46,948 nucleotides of DNA, taken from Micromonospora sp. MP36. GTDB lineage: Bacteria > Actinomycetota > Actinomycetes > Mycobacteriales > Micromonosporaceae. Both the position numbers and the translations under genes were made by a program. Location: assembly GCF_008119785.1 (NCBI RefSeq), contig NZ_VSFA01000056.1, forward strand, positions 1 to 46,948. The letters are read 5' to 3'. The notes under the pieces are model-generated. The model was not told where the DNA came from and made no database searches. It saw nothing but the letters and a program-made list of their open reading frames with translations. Below, one piece after another: positions 7,472 through 15,800 of this stretch (position 1 is the stretch's first letter; each line of letters opens with the position of its first letter).

Positions 7472-8935
7472 TCAGGGCACGATCTCCATCTGCGCCATCA
7501 TGCCGATGCTGGAGTGCTCGAGGAAGTGGCAGTGGTAGACGTAGCGTCCCACGTAGTCGGTGAAGGTCGCCTGCAGCCGCACCGAGGTGCCGGCCGGCAC
7601 CCGTACGGTGTCCTTGAGCCCCGCGTCGTCCGGGGTCATCGGCGTGCCGGTGCGGCTCAGCACCCGGAACTGCGTGAGGTGCAGGTGGAAGTTGTGGGCG
7701 ATGCCGGCCTCGACGTCGTCGTTGTAGACGGTCCAGATCTCGGTGGTGCCACGCTTGATGGTGAAATCGACCCGGTTCGGGTCGAACTGCTGGTCATTGA
7801 TCACAGGGCGCGGTTCTTCGCTGCTGAAATCGAACCGGAGGTGCACCTCACGCTGCTTGGTGGCCGCGGGCAACGCGGGCAGCGGCCGCAACCGGAGTGG
7901 AAGCTTGCTGCGGTCGGTGGCGGTGAAGCCCACGTCGAAGCGCAGCACCGGCCCCTTGTCGGCGTCGCTGAGCACCACCGACGTGCCGATCGGCAGACCG
8001 GTGAAATCGATGACCAGGTCGGCCCGTTCGCCCGAGCTGAGGGTGACCGAGGTGCGGGCCACCGGCGCGGGCAGCAGGCCGCCGTCCGAGCCGATCTGCC
8101 ACATCTGCCCCTTGTCGAGGCTCAGCGTGTAGGTGCCCTCGTTGGTCGCGTTGAGGATACGGAACCGGTACTTGCGGGCGGCGACCGGGAAGAACGGCTT
8201 GACCTTCCCGTTGACCACGACGTTGTTGCGGTCGGTCGGGAAGCCCCAGATCAGCGAGCCGTCGGCGTCCAGCTCGACGTCGGTGAGCATGATCGGCACC
8301 TCGTACGAGCCGGTCGGCAGCCCTAGGTCCTTCTCGGCCGGGTCGTCGATGAGGTAGAAGCCGTGCAGCCCGCGGTAGGTGTGCTCGGCCTCGTCGCCGT
8401 GCACGTGGTCGTGGTACCAGAGCGTGGCCCCGCGCTGGTTGTTCGGGTAGTAGTAGGTCCTGGTGGCGCCCGGCAGGATCATGTCCATCGGGTGCCCGTC
8501 GTCGATCGCCTTCACGTGACCGCCGTGCAGGTGCACGTTGGTGTGCGTGTCGAGCTGGTTGCGGTAGGTCACCTTGACTGGTCGGCCGGTGCAGCCGCGG
8601 ATGGTCGGGCCCACCCAGCCACCGCTGAAGGTGAGCGCCTCGGTGGTCAGGCCCGGCACCAGCTCGAGCTGAGCGGGCCGTACCACGACCTCGTACTCGT
8701 CGTATTCCGCCGTCTGACGGATCGGCGCCGCAACCGGTGGCACCGGCATGCGCGTCTGGAACGGCGCGACGCTGAGCGGCGAAGCCTTGCGCGGCGTGGC
8801 CCCGGCCGGGCCGTGCGCATGTTTATGGGCCGCAGTGGATGTGGCCGGCTCGGTGGTGGTGGCGGCCGCCCCCCGGGAAAGCAGCACCGCGCCCGCCACC
8901 GATCCGCCCGCAACCAGGATCGCCCGTCTTCTCAT
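7472..8935 (-). CDS. Tat-exported multicopper oxidase (CotA/bilirubin-oxidase-like)
   Basis: A 487-residue three-cupredoxin oxidase with all copper ligand motifs: HLHGG (T2/T3), WYHDHVHG, HNFHLHLTQF and the C-terminal YHCHFLEHSSIGMM (HCHxxxHxxxxM, type 1 site with Met axial ligand). The N-terminus MRRRAILVAGGSVAGAVLLS, with a following Ala-rich stretch and AAA, is a twin-arginine-type export signal. The enzyme therefore works outside the membrane, oxidising phenols, catechols or aminophenols with reduction of O2 to water. Start ATG 8935 lies 56 nt after the molybdoenzyme stop in the same operon as a tyrosine-type hydroxylase. A catechol product is a plausible substrate, but this is inference. 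Confidence 0.93.
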   Translation of the reverse strand: MRRRAILVAGGSVAGAVLLSRGAAATTTEPATSTAAHKHAHGPAGATPRKASPLSVAPFQTRMPVPPVAAPIRQTAEYDEYEVVVRPAQLELVPGLTTEALTFSGGWVGPTIRGCTGRPVKVTYRNQLDTHTNVHLHGGHVKAIDDGHPMDMILPGATRTYYYPNNQRGATLWYHDHVHGDEAEHTYRGLHGFYLIDDPAEKDLGLPTGSYEVPIMLTDVELDADGSLIWGFPTDRNNVVVNGKVKPFFPVAARKYRFRILNATNEGTYTLSLDKGQMWQIGSDGGLLPAPVARTSVTLSSGERADLVIDFTGLPIGTSVVLSDADKGPVLRFDVGFTATDRSKLPLRLRPLPALPAATKQREVHLRFDFSSEEPRPVINDQQFDPNRVDFTIKRGTTEIWTVYNDDVEAGIAHNFHLHLTQFRVLSRTGTPMTPDDAGLKDTVRVPAGTSVRLQATFTDYVGRYVYHCHFLEHSSIGMMAQMEIVP

Positions 8936-8991
8936 CGCTATTTCCCCCCCACTCGGTTTGTGAGCGGGATTCTATGTTCGCAAATCGCGGC

Positions 8992-11154
8992 CTAATATCT
9001 TCCAGATTGCTCTCCTGCGGGAATGGGCTCCACGGTGACCGGTACGCCGTTGAAGACCGCATTGCCGGAGGGCACGTCCACCGCACCGCCGGTCAGTTCG
9101 TTCACGTTGACCCCGGCCCGGTCGGCGGCCACCCGTTGTCCGGTGCGCCGGTGCCCCCACCCGTGCGGCAGGCTCACCACCCCGGGCATGATCGTGTCGG
9201 TCGGCTCCAGCTCCACCTCCAGCTCGCCCGAGGCCGAGCTGATCCGGGCCCGCTCGCCGAGCCCGAGCCGGGCCACGTCATCCGGGTGGATCTGCAGCGT
9301 GCAGCGGTTGGTGCCGCCGGTCAGCGCGGGCACGTTGTGCATCCAGCTGTTGTTCGAGCGCAGGTGCCGGCGCCCGATCAGCACCATCGGCGCGGGCGGG
9401 CGGCTCATCGCGGCGCGCAGCCGGCCGGTGTCCTCGGCGAGCGGCTCGGGGGCGAGCTCGACCCGCGCGGACGGCGTCTTGAGGATCTCGGGCAACCGGG
9501 GTTCGAGCGGGCCCAGGTCGATGCCGTTCGGGTAGTCGAGCAGCTTCTTGCGGGTCAGGCCGTACGGGCCCATCCGCAGCATGGCGTCGAGCAGCAGATC
9601 CGGTCCGTCGTCGCCGTCCAGTTCGGCGCGGGTCGTCACCGGGATGGCCGACAGCAGCTGGCTCAGCATCTGCTCGGGCAGCCCGGACGGGTCGGCCTGC
9701 GCGCCCAGTCCCATCGCGATCAGCGTGAGCCGCTCCAGGATCTCGGCCTCGCTGCGCTGCTCGGGGCCGAGTGGCAGCACCGCGGGCGAGTACCGGGCGT
9801 AGTTGCGCACCTGGATGGTGGAGATGAGGAAGTCGTAGTGCGGCATCTGCAGGGTGCGCGGTGGCGGCAGGATCACGTCGGCGTGCCGGGTGGTCTCGTT
9901 CAGATAGGGGTCGACCGCCACCATGAACTCGAGGCCGTCCAGCGCGCGGTCGAGCCGGCCGCCGTCCGGGGTGGACAGCACCGGGTTGCCGGCGATGGTG
10001 ACCAGAGCCCGCACCTGGCCGGGGCCGGGCTGTTCGATCTCGTCGACCATGGTGGCGGCCGGGAACTCGCCGAGCGTCTCGGGGAAGCCGCGCACCCGGC
10101 TGTGCCAGCGCCCGGCGGTGAACGGCTCGGGGCTCTTGTGCACCTCGGCGGTGGCCGGCTTGGCGTACATCACCCCGCCGGCCCGGTCGAAGTTGCCGGT
10201 CAGCACATTGAGCACGTCCACCAACCACTGCGCGAGGGTGCCGAACTCGGCGGTGCAGGTGCCGATGCGGGCGTAGACGGCGGCGGTGGGCGCGGCGGCC
10301 AACTCCCGGGCGAGCCGCCGGATCGTCTCCGCCTCGACGCCGCAGAACGGGGCCACCAGCTCGGGCGTGAACGGGGCGGCCAGCTCACGCAGCCGGTCGA
10401 GGCCGGCCACCGGCACCCGGATCGTGACCCGGTCCTCGGCCAGCATCGTGTGCACCATGGCGAACAGCAGCGCCGGGTCGCTGCCGGGCCGCACGAACAC
10501 GTGCTCGTCGGCCAGCTCGGCGGTCCGGGTGCGCCGCGGGTCGATCACCACGATCCGCCCGCCGCGCTCGCGCAGCCGCCGCATCCGCCCCGGGAAGTCC
10601 GGCGCGGCGCAGAGCGAGCCGTTGGACACCGCCGGGTTGGCACCGATGATCAGCAGATGGTCGGTGCGGTCGAGGTCGGGCACCGCCACCGCCCACGGGT
10701 CACCGGTCATCAGCCCGGACGCCACGTGCTTGGGCATCTGGTCGACGGTGCTCGCCGAGAACACGTTGCGCGTGCCCAGCGCCATGGCCAGCGGGCCTCG
10801 ATAAAGGATGCCGGCCATCGTATGGAAGGTCGGGTTGCCGTAGTAGAGCGCCAGCGCCTCCCGCCCGTGCTCGGCGATGACTCCCTCCAGCCCGCGGGCG
10901 ACGATCGCGAACGCCTCGTCCCAGTCGGCCCGGCGCCACGACTCGCTCTCGCGCACCATCGGGCCGGTGAGCCGGTCCGGGTCCTCGTCGAGCCGGCCCA
11001 GGGTGGCGCCCTTCGGGCACATGTAACCCTTGGAGAACGGGTCGTCCTTGTCGCCGGTCACCGACGTGACGCGATCGCCGTCGAGGGTCAGGCGCAGGCC
11101 GCAGACGGCCTCGCAGAGCGGGCAGGTGCGATATGCGGTCCGCGTGCCGGTCAC
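8992..11154 (-). CDS. Molybdopterin (bis-MGD) oxidoreductase with 4Fe-4S cluster
   Basis: A 720-residue member of the DMSO-reductase/formate-dehydrogenase superfamily. The N-terminus has CPLCEAVCGL then GYMCPKG (CxxCxxxC...C), a 4Fe-4S site. GPMVRESESWRRADWDEAF, FSASTVDQMPKHVASGLM, LLIIGANPAVSNGS and RIVVIDPRRTRTAELAD are the domain II/III cofactor segments. The C-terminal domain (HPDDVARLGLGERARI, LPHGWGHRR, NVNELTGG) is the molybdopterin-binding barrel. GTG 11154 is chosen because AAGGAGAG lies 7 nt before it and the longer frame overlaps the aminomutase gene. No Tat signal is seen, so it is cytosolic. It starts 13 nt after aminomutase A. Substrate unknown; such an enzyme is unexpected in this pathway. 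Confidence 0.93.
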   Translation of the reverse strand: MTGTRTAYRTCPLCEAVCGLRLTLDGDRVTSVTGDKDDPFSKGYMCPKGATLGRLDEDPDRLTGPMVRESESWRRADWDEAFAIVARGLEGVIAEHGREALALYYGNPTFHTMAGILYRGPLAMALGTRNVFSASTVDQMPKHVASGLMTGDPWAVAVPDLDRTDHLLIIGANPAVSNGSLCAAPDFPGRMRRLRERGGRIVVIDPRRTRTAELADEHVFVRPGSDPALLFAMVHTMLAEDRVTIRVPVAGLDRLRELAAPFTPELVAPFCGVEAETIRRLARELAAAPTAAVYARIGTCTAEFGTLAQWLVDVLNVLTGNFDRAGGVMYAKPATAEVHKSPEPFTAGRWHSRVRGFPETLGEFPAATMVDEIEQPGPGQVRALVTIAGNPVLSTPDGGRLDRALDGLEFMVAVDPYLNETTRHADVILPPPRTLQMPHYDFLISTIQVRNYARYSPAVLPLGPEQRSEAEILERLTLIAMGLGAQADPSGLPEQMLSQLLSAIPVTTRAELDGDDGPDLLLDAMLRMGPYGLTRKKLLDYPNGIDLGPLEPRLPEILKTPSARVELAPEPLAEDTGRLRAAMSRPPAPMVLIGRRHLRSNNSWMHNVPALTGGTNRCTLQIHPDDVARLGLGERARISSASGELEVELEPTDTIMPGVVSLPHGWGHRRTGQRVAADRAGVNVNELTGGAVDVPSGNAVFNGVPVTVEPIPAGEQSGRY

Positions 11155-11167
11155 GAATCTCTCCTTG

Positions 11168-12787
11168 TCAGTGCAGGCTGACGCCGGCGTCGGCGAGGGC
11201 CTTGAGTACCGTGCCGCGCTCCAGCTCGGCGGCGACGAGTTCAAGCTCGTCGGCCATGTAGCGGTCGTCGTCGAGGGTGGGCACCAGCGACCGGATGGTG
11301 TCGTAGGTGACCCGGGCGGCCGGGCTGAGCCGGTCCCGGCGCCCGGAGACGTCCACGGCCTGCGCGGCGGCGAGGAACTCCAGGGCCAGGATGATGTTGT
11401 TGTTGCGCAGCACCCGCCGGCAGTTGCGGGTGGCGATCAGGCCCATGCTGACCACGTCCTGGTTGTCGCCGTTGGACGGGACGCTCTGGGTGCTGGCCGG
11501 GCTAATCGTGCGGTTCTCCGCGATGAGCGCGGTGGCCGGGTACTGCGCGCCGGCGAAGCCGCTGTTGAGGCCGGGCTCGCCCTTGATCAGGAACTCCGGC
11601 AGGCCGTCGCTGAGGCGCCGGTTGAGCAGCCGGTTGCTGCGCCGTTCGGAGAGCACGCCGAGCTGGGTGAGCGCGATGGTCAGGAAGTCCATCACGAAGG
11701 CGACCGGCTGGCCGTGGAAGTTCGCGCCGTGGAAGATCTCCTTGCCGGGGAAGAACAGCGGGTTGTCGTTGGCCGAGTTGAGCTCGATCTCGAGCTTGAG
11801 CCGGGTGTGCGACAGGGTGTCCCGCACCGCGCCGATGACCTGCGGGATGGCCCGCAGCGAGTACGCCTTCTGCAGATAGACGTCGGAGCGGTAGACGTTC
11901 CCGCCGTTGCCGTTGCCGTTCTCCTTGCTGGCGGCCACCTGCTTGCGCAGGTCGGCGTGCTCGACGGTGAGCTTGCTGCCGGCCATCAGCGTGCGCATGT
12001 TGGCGGCGCTGGCGATCTGCCCCGCGTGCGGCCGGGCGATGTCGTGGCCCTCCGGCTGGAACGGGCTCATCGATCCCTGCAGCGTCTCGATGACCAGCGC
12101 GGCGGCGATCTCGGCGTGCCGGGCCTGGGCCAGCGCGTACTCGGCCAGCAGGGCGCCCACCCCGGTCATCGCCGAGGTGCCGTTGATGAGGGCGAGGCCC
12201 TCCTTGAAGCGTAGCCGCAGCGGCTCGATGCCGAGCGAGCGCAGCACCGGGCCGGTCGGCGTCTTGACGCCGTCGCGCAGGAGGTAGCCCTCGCCGATCA
12301 GCGTGCTGGCGATGTGTGCGAGCGGGGCCAGGTCTCCGCTGGCGCCGAGCGAGCCGATCTCCGGTACGGCTGGGGTGAGGCCCTCGTTGAGGTAGAGGGC
12401 GAGGCGCTCGAGCACTTCGGGTCGCACCGCGGAGTGCCCCTTGGCCAGCGCGTTCAGCCGGGCGGCGACCACGGCGCGCGCCTCCGCCTCGGCGAACAGC
12501 GGGCCGACGCCGGCGCTGTGGCTGCGGACCAGGTTGGTCTGAAGCTCGGTCTCCTTGGCGGTGTCGACCAGCATGTAGATCATCTCGCCGTAGCCGGTCG
12601 TCACCCCGTACACCGGGATGTTCTGGCGCACGGTCTCCTCGAACTGCTCACGGCTCGCGGCGGCGCGGCTGAGCACCTGCGGGCCGAGGACGACCGGCAC
12701 GTGCTCCTCGGCAACCTGGCGCACCCGCGGCACGTCGAGCGTCTCGCCGTCCAACTCGACTCGGACATCGGTTTCCACCGTGGTCAT
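11168..12787 (-). CDS. MIO-dependent tyrosine 2,3-aminomutase (copy A)
   Basis: A 539-residue aromatic ammonia-lyase/aminomutase family protein. The autocatalytic MIO triad Ala149-Ser150-Gly151 is present (GSLGASGDLAPLAH; Ser codon at 12338-12340). So are Tyr60 in YGVTTGYG, His90 in RSHSAGVG (the residue that selects a phenol ring), Asn202 in LINGTSA, Tyr309 and Arg312 in AYSLRAIPQV, the NFHG loop and NQDVVSMG. The numbering runs three behind the C-1027 enzyme SgcC4 through the MIO region, a close match. Known homologues turn L-tyrosine into beta-tyrosine for enediyne side chains. It is the first gene of a five-frame minus-strand operon and is 13 nt from the molybdoenzyme. ATG 12787 fits the homologues. 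Confidence 0.95.
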   Translation of the reverse strand: MTTVETDVRVELDGETLDVPRVRQVAEEHVPVVLGPQVLSRAAASREQFEETVRQNIPVYGVTTGYGEMIYMLVDTAKETELQTNLVRSHSAGVGPLFAEAEARAVVAARLNALAKGHSAVRPEVLERLALYLNEGLTPAVPEIGSLGASGDLAPLAHIASTLIGEGYLLRDGVKTPTGPVLRSLGIEPLRLRFKEGLALINGTSAMTGVGALLAEYALAQARHAEIAAALVIETLQGSMSPFQPEGHDIARPHAGQIASAANMRTLMAGSKLTVEHADLRKQVAASKENGNGNGGNVYRSDVYLQKAYSLRAIPQVIGAVRDTLSHTRLKLEIELNSANDNPLFFPGKEIFHGANFHGQPVAFVMDFLTIALTQLGVLSERRSNRLLNRRLSDGLPEFLIKGEPGLNSGFAGAQYPATALIAENRTISPASTQSVPSNGDNQDVVSMGLIATRNCRRVLRNNNIILALEFLAAAQAVDVSGRRDRLSPAARVTYDTIRSLVPTLDDDRYMADELELVAAELERGTVLKALADAGVSLH

Positions 12788-12800
12788 GTGCAGCTCCCGA

Positions 12801-12810
12801 TTAGGTGTGA
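12801..12810 (-). promoter_or_regulatory. TTAGGTGTGA element before aminomutase A
   Basis: TCACACCTAA on the minus strand lies 13 nt upstream of the aminomutase A start. The same 10-mer is 25 nt upstream of the monooxygenase at 21826, and a related TCACACCACTAG precedes aminomutase B. It could be a promoter -10 region or a regulator site; only three positions support it. Confidence 0.4.
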
Positions 12811-12825
12811 TGACAGGACGCCTGA

Positions 12826-13180
12826 TTGCGCATCGATGCCATCACCGGCGGACCGGCTGCCGCACCTCTTCGCTTGCCCTGGTGGTGTTCGGCGCGCACT
12901 GGTGCGGAGCTGCTCATCGAGGTGCACGACCTGGAGAGCCGGCTGCCGCCGCCGTGCACCTGTTGCGCGGCAAGGGGTTCACCCTCGCCGTCGGGCAGGA
13001 GACGCGGCCGGCCGGCGCCGACATGCACATGGTCTTCGCGACCCGGTCCGGACGCGGACGGCATCGACGAAGATGCGACCGCCGGCCGCCGTCCCAGAGC
13101 ATGAAGCCACTGACCCGGCCGCCCGCTTCACCCGGGCCACCGCCGAGGCGCAGGCCCTGCTGAACGAGTACGCCGGAAAG
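12826..13180 (+). pseudogene. Decayed fragments: VOC-family protein and solute-binding-protein tail
   Basis: No intact gene fills this 400-nt gap, but different plus frames give recognisable pieces. TGAELLIEVHDLES in one frame, then LLRGKGFTLAVGQETRPAGA and DMHMVFAT in the next, then PDADGID in a third, read like a broken glyoxalase/bleomycin-resistance (VOC) domain. Near 13130-13180 the frame gives ARFTRATAEAQALLNEYA, close to VARFSQANDQAQQLLDEYA at the C-terminus of the solute-binding protein at 23628-24998. I infer debris from two genes lost in rearrangement. The assignments rest on short matches. Confidence 0.45.
13072..13084. repeat. Three-copy intergenic element, copy X
   Basis: GATGCGACCGCCG, also at 23551-23563 and 29734-29746. 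Copies X and Y additionally share CAGAGCATGAA 9-10 nt further on. All three lie between a minus-strand biosynthetic operon and whatever precedes it. Confidence 0.6.
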
Positions 13181-13187
13181 GACGCCG

Positions 13188-14339
13188 ATGATCAACGTGT
13201 TTCAGCCGAGCGTGGGCGCCGAGGAACTCGCGGCGGTCGGCGAGGCCTTCGACAGCAACTGGCTGGGCTACGGCCCCCGGACGCGTGAGTTCGAGCGCGC
13301 CTTCGGCGAGCACGTCGGCGTACCGCCGGAGACGTTGCTGTTCCTCAACTCGGCCACCTCGGCGCTGGGCCTGACCGCCAAGTTGCTCGAGTTCGGTCCG
13401 GGTGACGAGGTCGTGGTGCCGTCGGTGAGCTTCGTGGCGAACGCCAACACGATCGCCGCCACCGGTGCGCGCGTGGTGTTCTGCGACGTCGACCCGCGCA
13501 CCCTGAACCCGTCCGTGGGGGACATCGCCGCCTGTCTCACCCCGCGCACCAAGGCGGTGACAATCCTGCACTACGGCGGCCACCCGGGCGAGGTGGTGGG
13601 GATCGCCGAGCTGTGCCGGGAGCGCGGCATCCCGCTCGTCGAGGACGCCGCCTGCGCGGTCTACTCCCGGGTGGACGGGAAGGCGTGCGGCACTTTCGCC
13701 GACATCGGCATCTGGAGCTTCGACTCGCGCAAAATCATCACCACCGGTGACGGCGGAATGATCTACTTGCGCGATCCCGAGCTGGCCCGCCGCGCCCACC
13801 GCCTGGCCTACCACGGCATGCAGGACCGCGGCGCCTTCGCGGCGATGGCCCGCGATCCGCGCCGCTGGTGGGACCAGACCATCCACGAGGTCGGCCAGCG
13901 GCTCATCGGGAACGACATGACCGCGGCCATCGGCCAGGTCCAGCTGCGCCGTCTGCCCGGCTTTGTCGCGCGCCGCCGCGAGATCTGTGCGGCCTACGAC
14001 CGGATGCTGGCGGGCCTGCCGGGTGTGCGGCTCTGCCCGCGGCCGCCTGAAGGACACGTGTCCACGCACTACTTCTACTGGGTTCAGGTCGACCCGGCGC
14101 TGCGCGACGGCATCGCCGAGGAGCTGCTGGACAACGGTGTCTACACGACGTTCCGCTATCCGCCGCTGCACCGCGTCCCGCTCTACGGCTCGGACGCCCG
14201 CCTGCCCGGCACCGACACCGCCGCCGCGAACACCCTGCTGCTCCCGCTGCACCAAGCACTCACCGACGCCGAGGTCGAGCAGGTGGCCCGGCTGTTCCGC
14301 ACGGCGGTCGAACGGCGCACGCCGGTCGTGGCGGCCTGA
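13188..14339 (+). CDS. PLP-dependent sugar aminotransferase (DegT/DnrJ/EryC1/StrS)
   Basis: A 383-residue aminotransferase starting MINVFQPSVGAEELAAVGEA after a good GGAAAGGA site. Family features are the SNWLGYGPRTREFE N-terminal segment, the FLNSATSALGLTAK cofactor loop, VPSVSFVANANTI, EDAACAV and the Schiff-base lysine in SFDSRKIITTGDGGM. The usual SFHxTK form is varied to SFDSRK, but the Lys is kept. These enzymes move an amino group from glutamate to a keto-sugar nucleotide, here probably C-3 or C-4 of a dTDP-6-deoxyhexose. It heads the plus-strand sugar operon, divergent from aminomutase A. The position aminated cannot be fixed from sequence alone. Confidence 0.92.
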   Translation: MINVFQPSVGAEELAAVGEAFDSNWLGYGPRTREFERAFGEHVGVPPETLLFLNSATSALGLTAKLLEFGPGDEVVVPSVSFVANANTIAATGARVVFCDVDPRTLNPSVGDIAACLTPRTKAVTILHYGGHPGEVVGIAELCRERGIPLVEDAACAVYSRVDGKACGTFADIGIWSFDSRKIITTGDGGMIYLRDPELARRAHRLAYHGMQDRGAFAAMARDPRRWWDQTIHEVGQRLIGNDMTAAIGQVQLRRLPGFVARRREICAAYDRMLAGLPGVRLCPRPPEGHVSTHYFYWVQVDPALRDGIAEELLDNGVYTTFRYPPLHRVPLYGSDARLPGTDTAAANTLLLPLHQALTDAEVEQVARLFRTAVERRTPVVAA

Positions 14340-14547
14340 GAGGGGCGCCGGCCTGCCTGTAGGCGAGGCCGGCTACCTGACCGCCGGCCTGCCGCACGCC
14401 AGGCTCCAGCGGGTGCGGAAGGAACCCGGCCTCGCCCGCCAGGCCGCGCGGCCACGCGACCGCTGCGACGAACTGCCCACCCCGAACGACATCGTCTCGG
14501 CCCTCGATCGGCTGACCGCCCGTCACTCACCTACGGAGGCATCATGA
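14340..14547 (+). other. Coding-like tail without a visible start
   Basis: Between the aminotransferase and the C-methyltransferase one plus frame reads GLPVGEAGYLTAGLPHARLQ and, further on, LPTPNDIVSALDRLTARHSP. It ends in a TGA that overlaps the next ATG (ATGA at 14544-14547). The composition looks like a real protein C-terminus and the overlap is typical of coupled genes, yet no start codon with a ribosome site exists after the aminotransferase stop. It may be the 3' remnant of a lost operon gene. Family not recognised. Confidence 0.35.
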
Positions 14548-15800
14548 CCATCGGCGCCGATACGGTCGTCACCGAATGCACCGCCTGCCGGATCTGCGGC
14601 AACCCCAATCTGGTGCCGGTGCTGAACCTGGGGATGCAGGCCCTCACCGGTATCTTCCCCCGCCCCGGCGAGGACGTGCAGATCGCCCCGCTGGAGCTGG
14701 TGCGCTGCGATCCGAGCGGCTGCGGACTCCTGCAGATGCGGCACACCGCGGACCTGTCGCTGATGTACGGCGAGCACTACGGCTACCGCTCCAGTATCCG
14801 TCCGTTCATGATCAATCACCTGAACGGCAAGGTAACCACGCTCACCGGCATGGTCGAGCTGAGCCCCGGTGACCTGGTGCTCGACATCGGCAGCAACGAC
14901 GCGACGCTGCTCAAGGCGTACCCGTCGAACGTCACCCGGGTGGGCATCGACCCTACCGGCGAGAAGTGGCGCGAGTACTACCCGGACGACATCGCCCTGA
15001 TCCCCGACTTCTTCACCAGGGATGCCTTCACCGAACGGTACGGCGACCGCAAGGCGAAGATCGTCACTGCGATCGCGATGTTCTACGACCTGCCCGACCC
15101 GCTCGGCTTCATGACCGAGGTACGCGACATCCTGGCCGACGACGGCGTGTGGATGATCGAGATGAGCTACGCGCTGCCGCTGCTGGAGATTCCCGCGTAC
15201 GACGCCATCTGTCACGAGCACCTGGAGTACTACCAGCTGCGCCAGATCGAGTGGATGGCGGCACGTGCCGGGCTCACCCTGACCACCGCGGAGATCACCG
15301 ACGTGAACGGCGGCAGCCTCTGCGTCACGCTGGTCAAAGACCCGTCGAAGCACCGGGTCGACCACGCCGGCATCGAACGCATCCGGCAGCGCGAGGCGGC
15401 GCTGCGGCTCGACACCGATCAGCCGTACGAGACGTTCACCCGCCGCGTCGCCGGCCACCGCGACCAGGTGCGCGCGTTCTTCGACCGTTCGCGCAAGGCC
15501 GGCCTGCAGACCATCGGCTACGGCGCATCCACCAAGGGCAACGTCATCCTCCAGTACTGCGGCCTGACCACCGACGACCTGCCGTGCATCGGCGAGGTCA
15601 GCGAGGAGAAGCACGGCGCGGTCACGCCCGGCTCCGGCATCCCGATCGTCTCCGAGGAGGACGCCAAGGCCCGCCGCCCCGACCAGCTGTTCGTGCTGCC
15701 CTGGGTGCACCGACAGGGCTTTATCGAGCGGGAGCGGGAGTTCGTCGCCGCCGGCGGGAAGCTCATCTTTCCGCTGCCGTCGCTGTCGGAGCCGATCTGA
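14544..15800 (+). CDS. NDP-hexose C-methyltransferase
   Basis: A 418-residue SAM-dependent C-methyltransferase of the TylC3/NovU/KijD1 type. The N-terminal zinc domain has CTACRICGN and CDPSGCG. The central SAM site is LVLDIGSNDATLLKAY, and the catalytic segment AICHEHLEYYQLRQIEWM carries the conserved HEH...Y residues. The C-terminal Rossmann-like part is GYGASTKGNVILQYCG. It adds a methyl carbon next to a keto group, most often at C-3 of a dTDP-4-keto-2,6-dideoxyhexose, giving branched sugars such as mycarose or kijanose. ATG 14544 follows ACGGAGG. Its stop overlaps the following dehydratase start, so the sugar genes are translationally coupled. Confidence 0.93.
   Translation: MTIGADTVVTECTACRICGNPNLVPVLNLGMQALTGIFPRPGEDVQIAPLELVRCDPSGCGLLQMRHTADLSLMYGEHYGYRSSIRPFMINHLNGKVTTLTGMVELSPGDLVLDIGSNDATLLKAYPSNVTRVGIDPTGEKWREYYPDDIALIPDFFTRDAFTERYGDRKAKIVTAIAMFYDLPDPLGFMTEVRDILADDGVWMIEMSYALPLLEIPAYDAICHEHLEYYQLRQIEWMAARAGLTLTTAEITDVNGGSLCVTLVKDPSKHRVDHAGIERIRQREAALRLDTDQPYETFTRRVAGHRDQVRAFFDRSRKAGLQTIGYGASTKGNVILQYCGLTTDDLPCIGEVSEEKHGAVTPGSGIPIVSEEDAKARRPDQLFVLPWVHRQGFIEREREFVAAGGKLIFPLPSLSEPI

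Noticed and set aside
12314..13288. Long plus-strand frame over the aminomutase A start
   Set aside because: Its first half is antisense to the aminomutase; only short later pieces look protein-like and they are reported as remnants.
14966..15799. N-terminal extension of the 2,3-dehydratase frame
   Set aside because: It overlaps the C-methyltransferase in another frame and is low-complexity. ATG 15800 gives family length and a TGATG junction.
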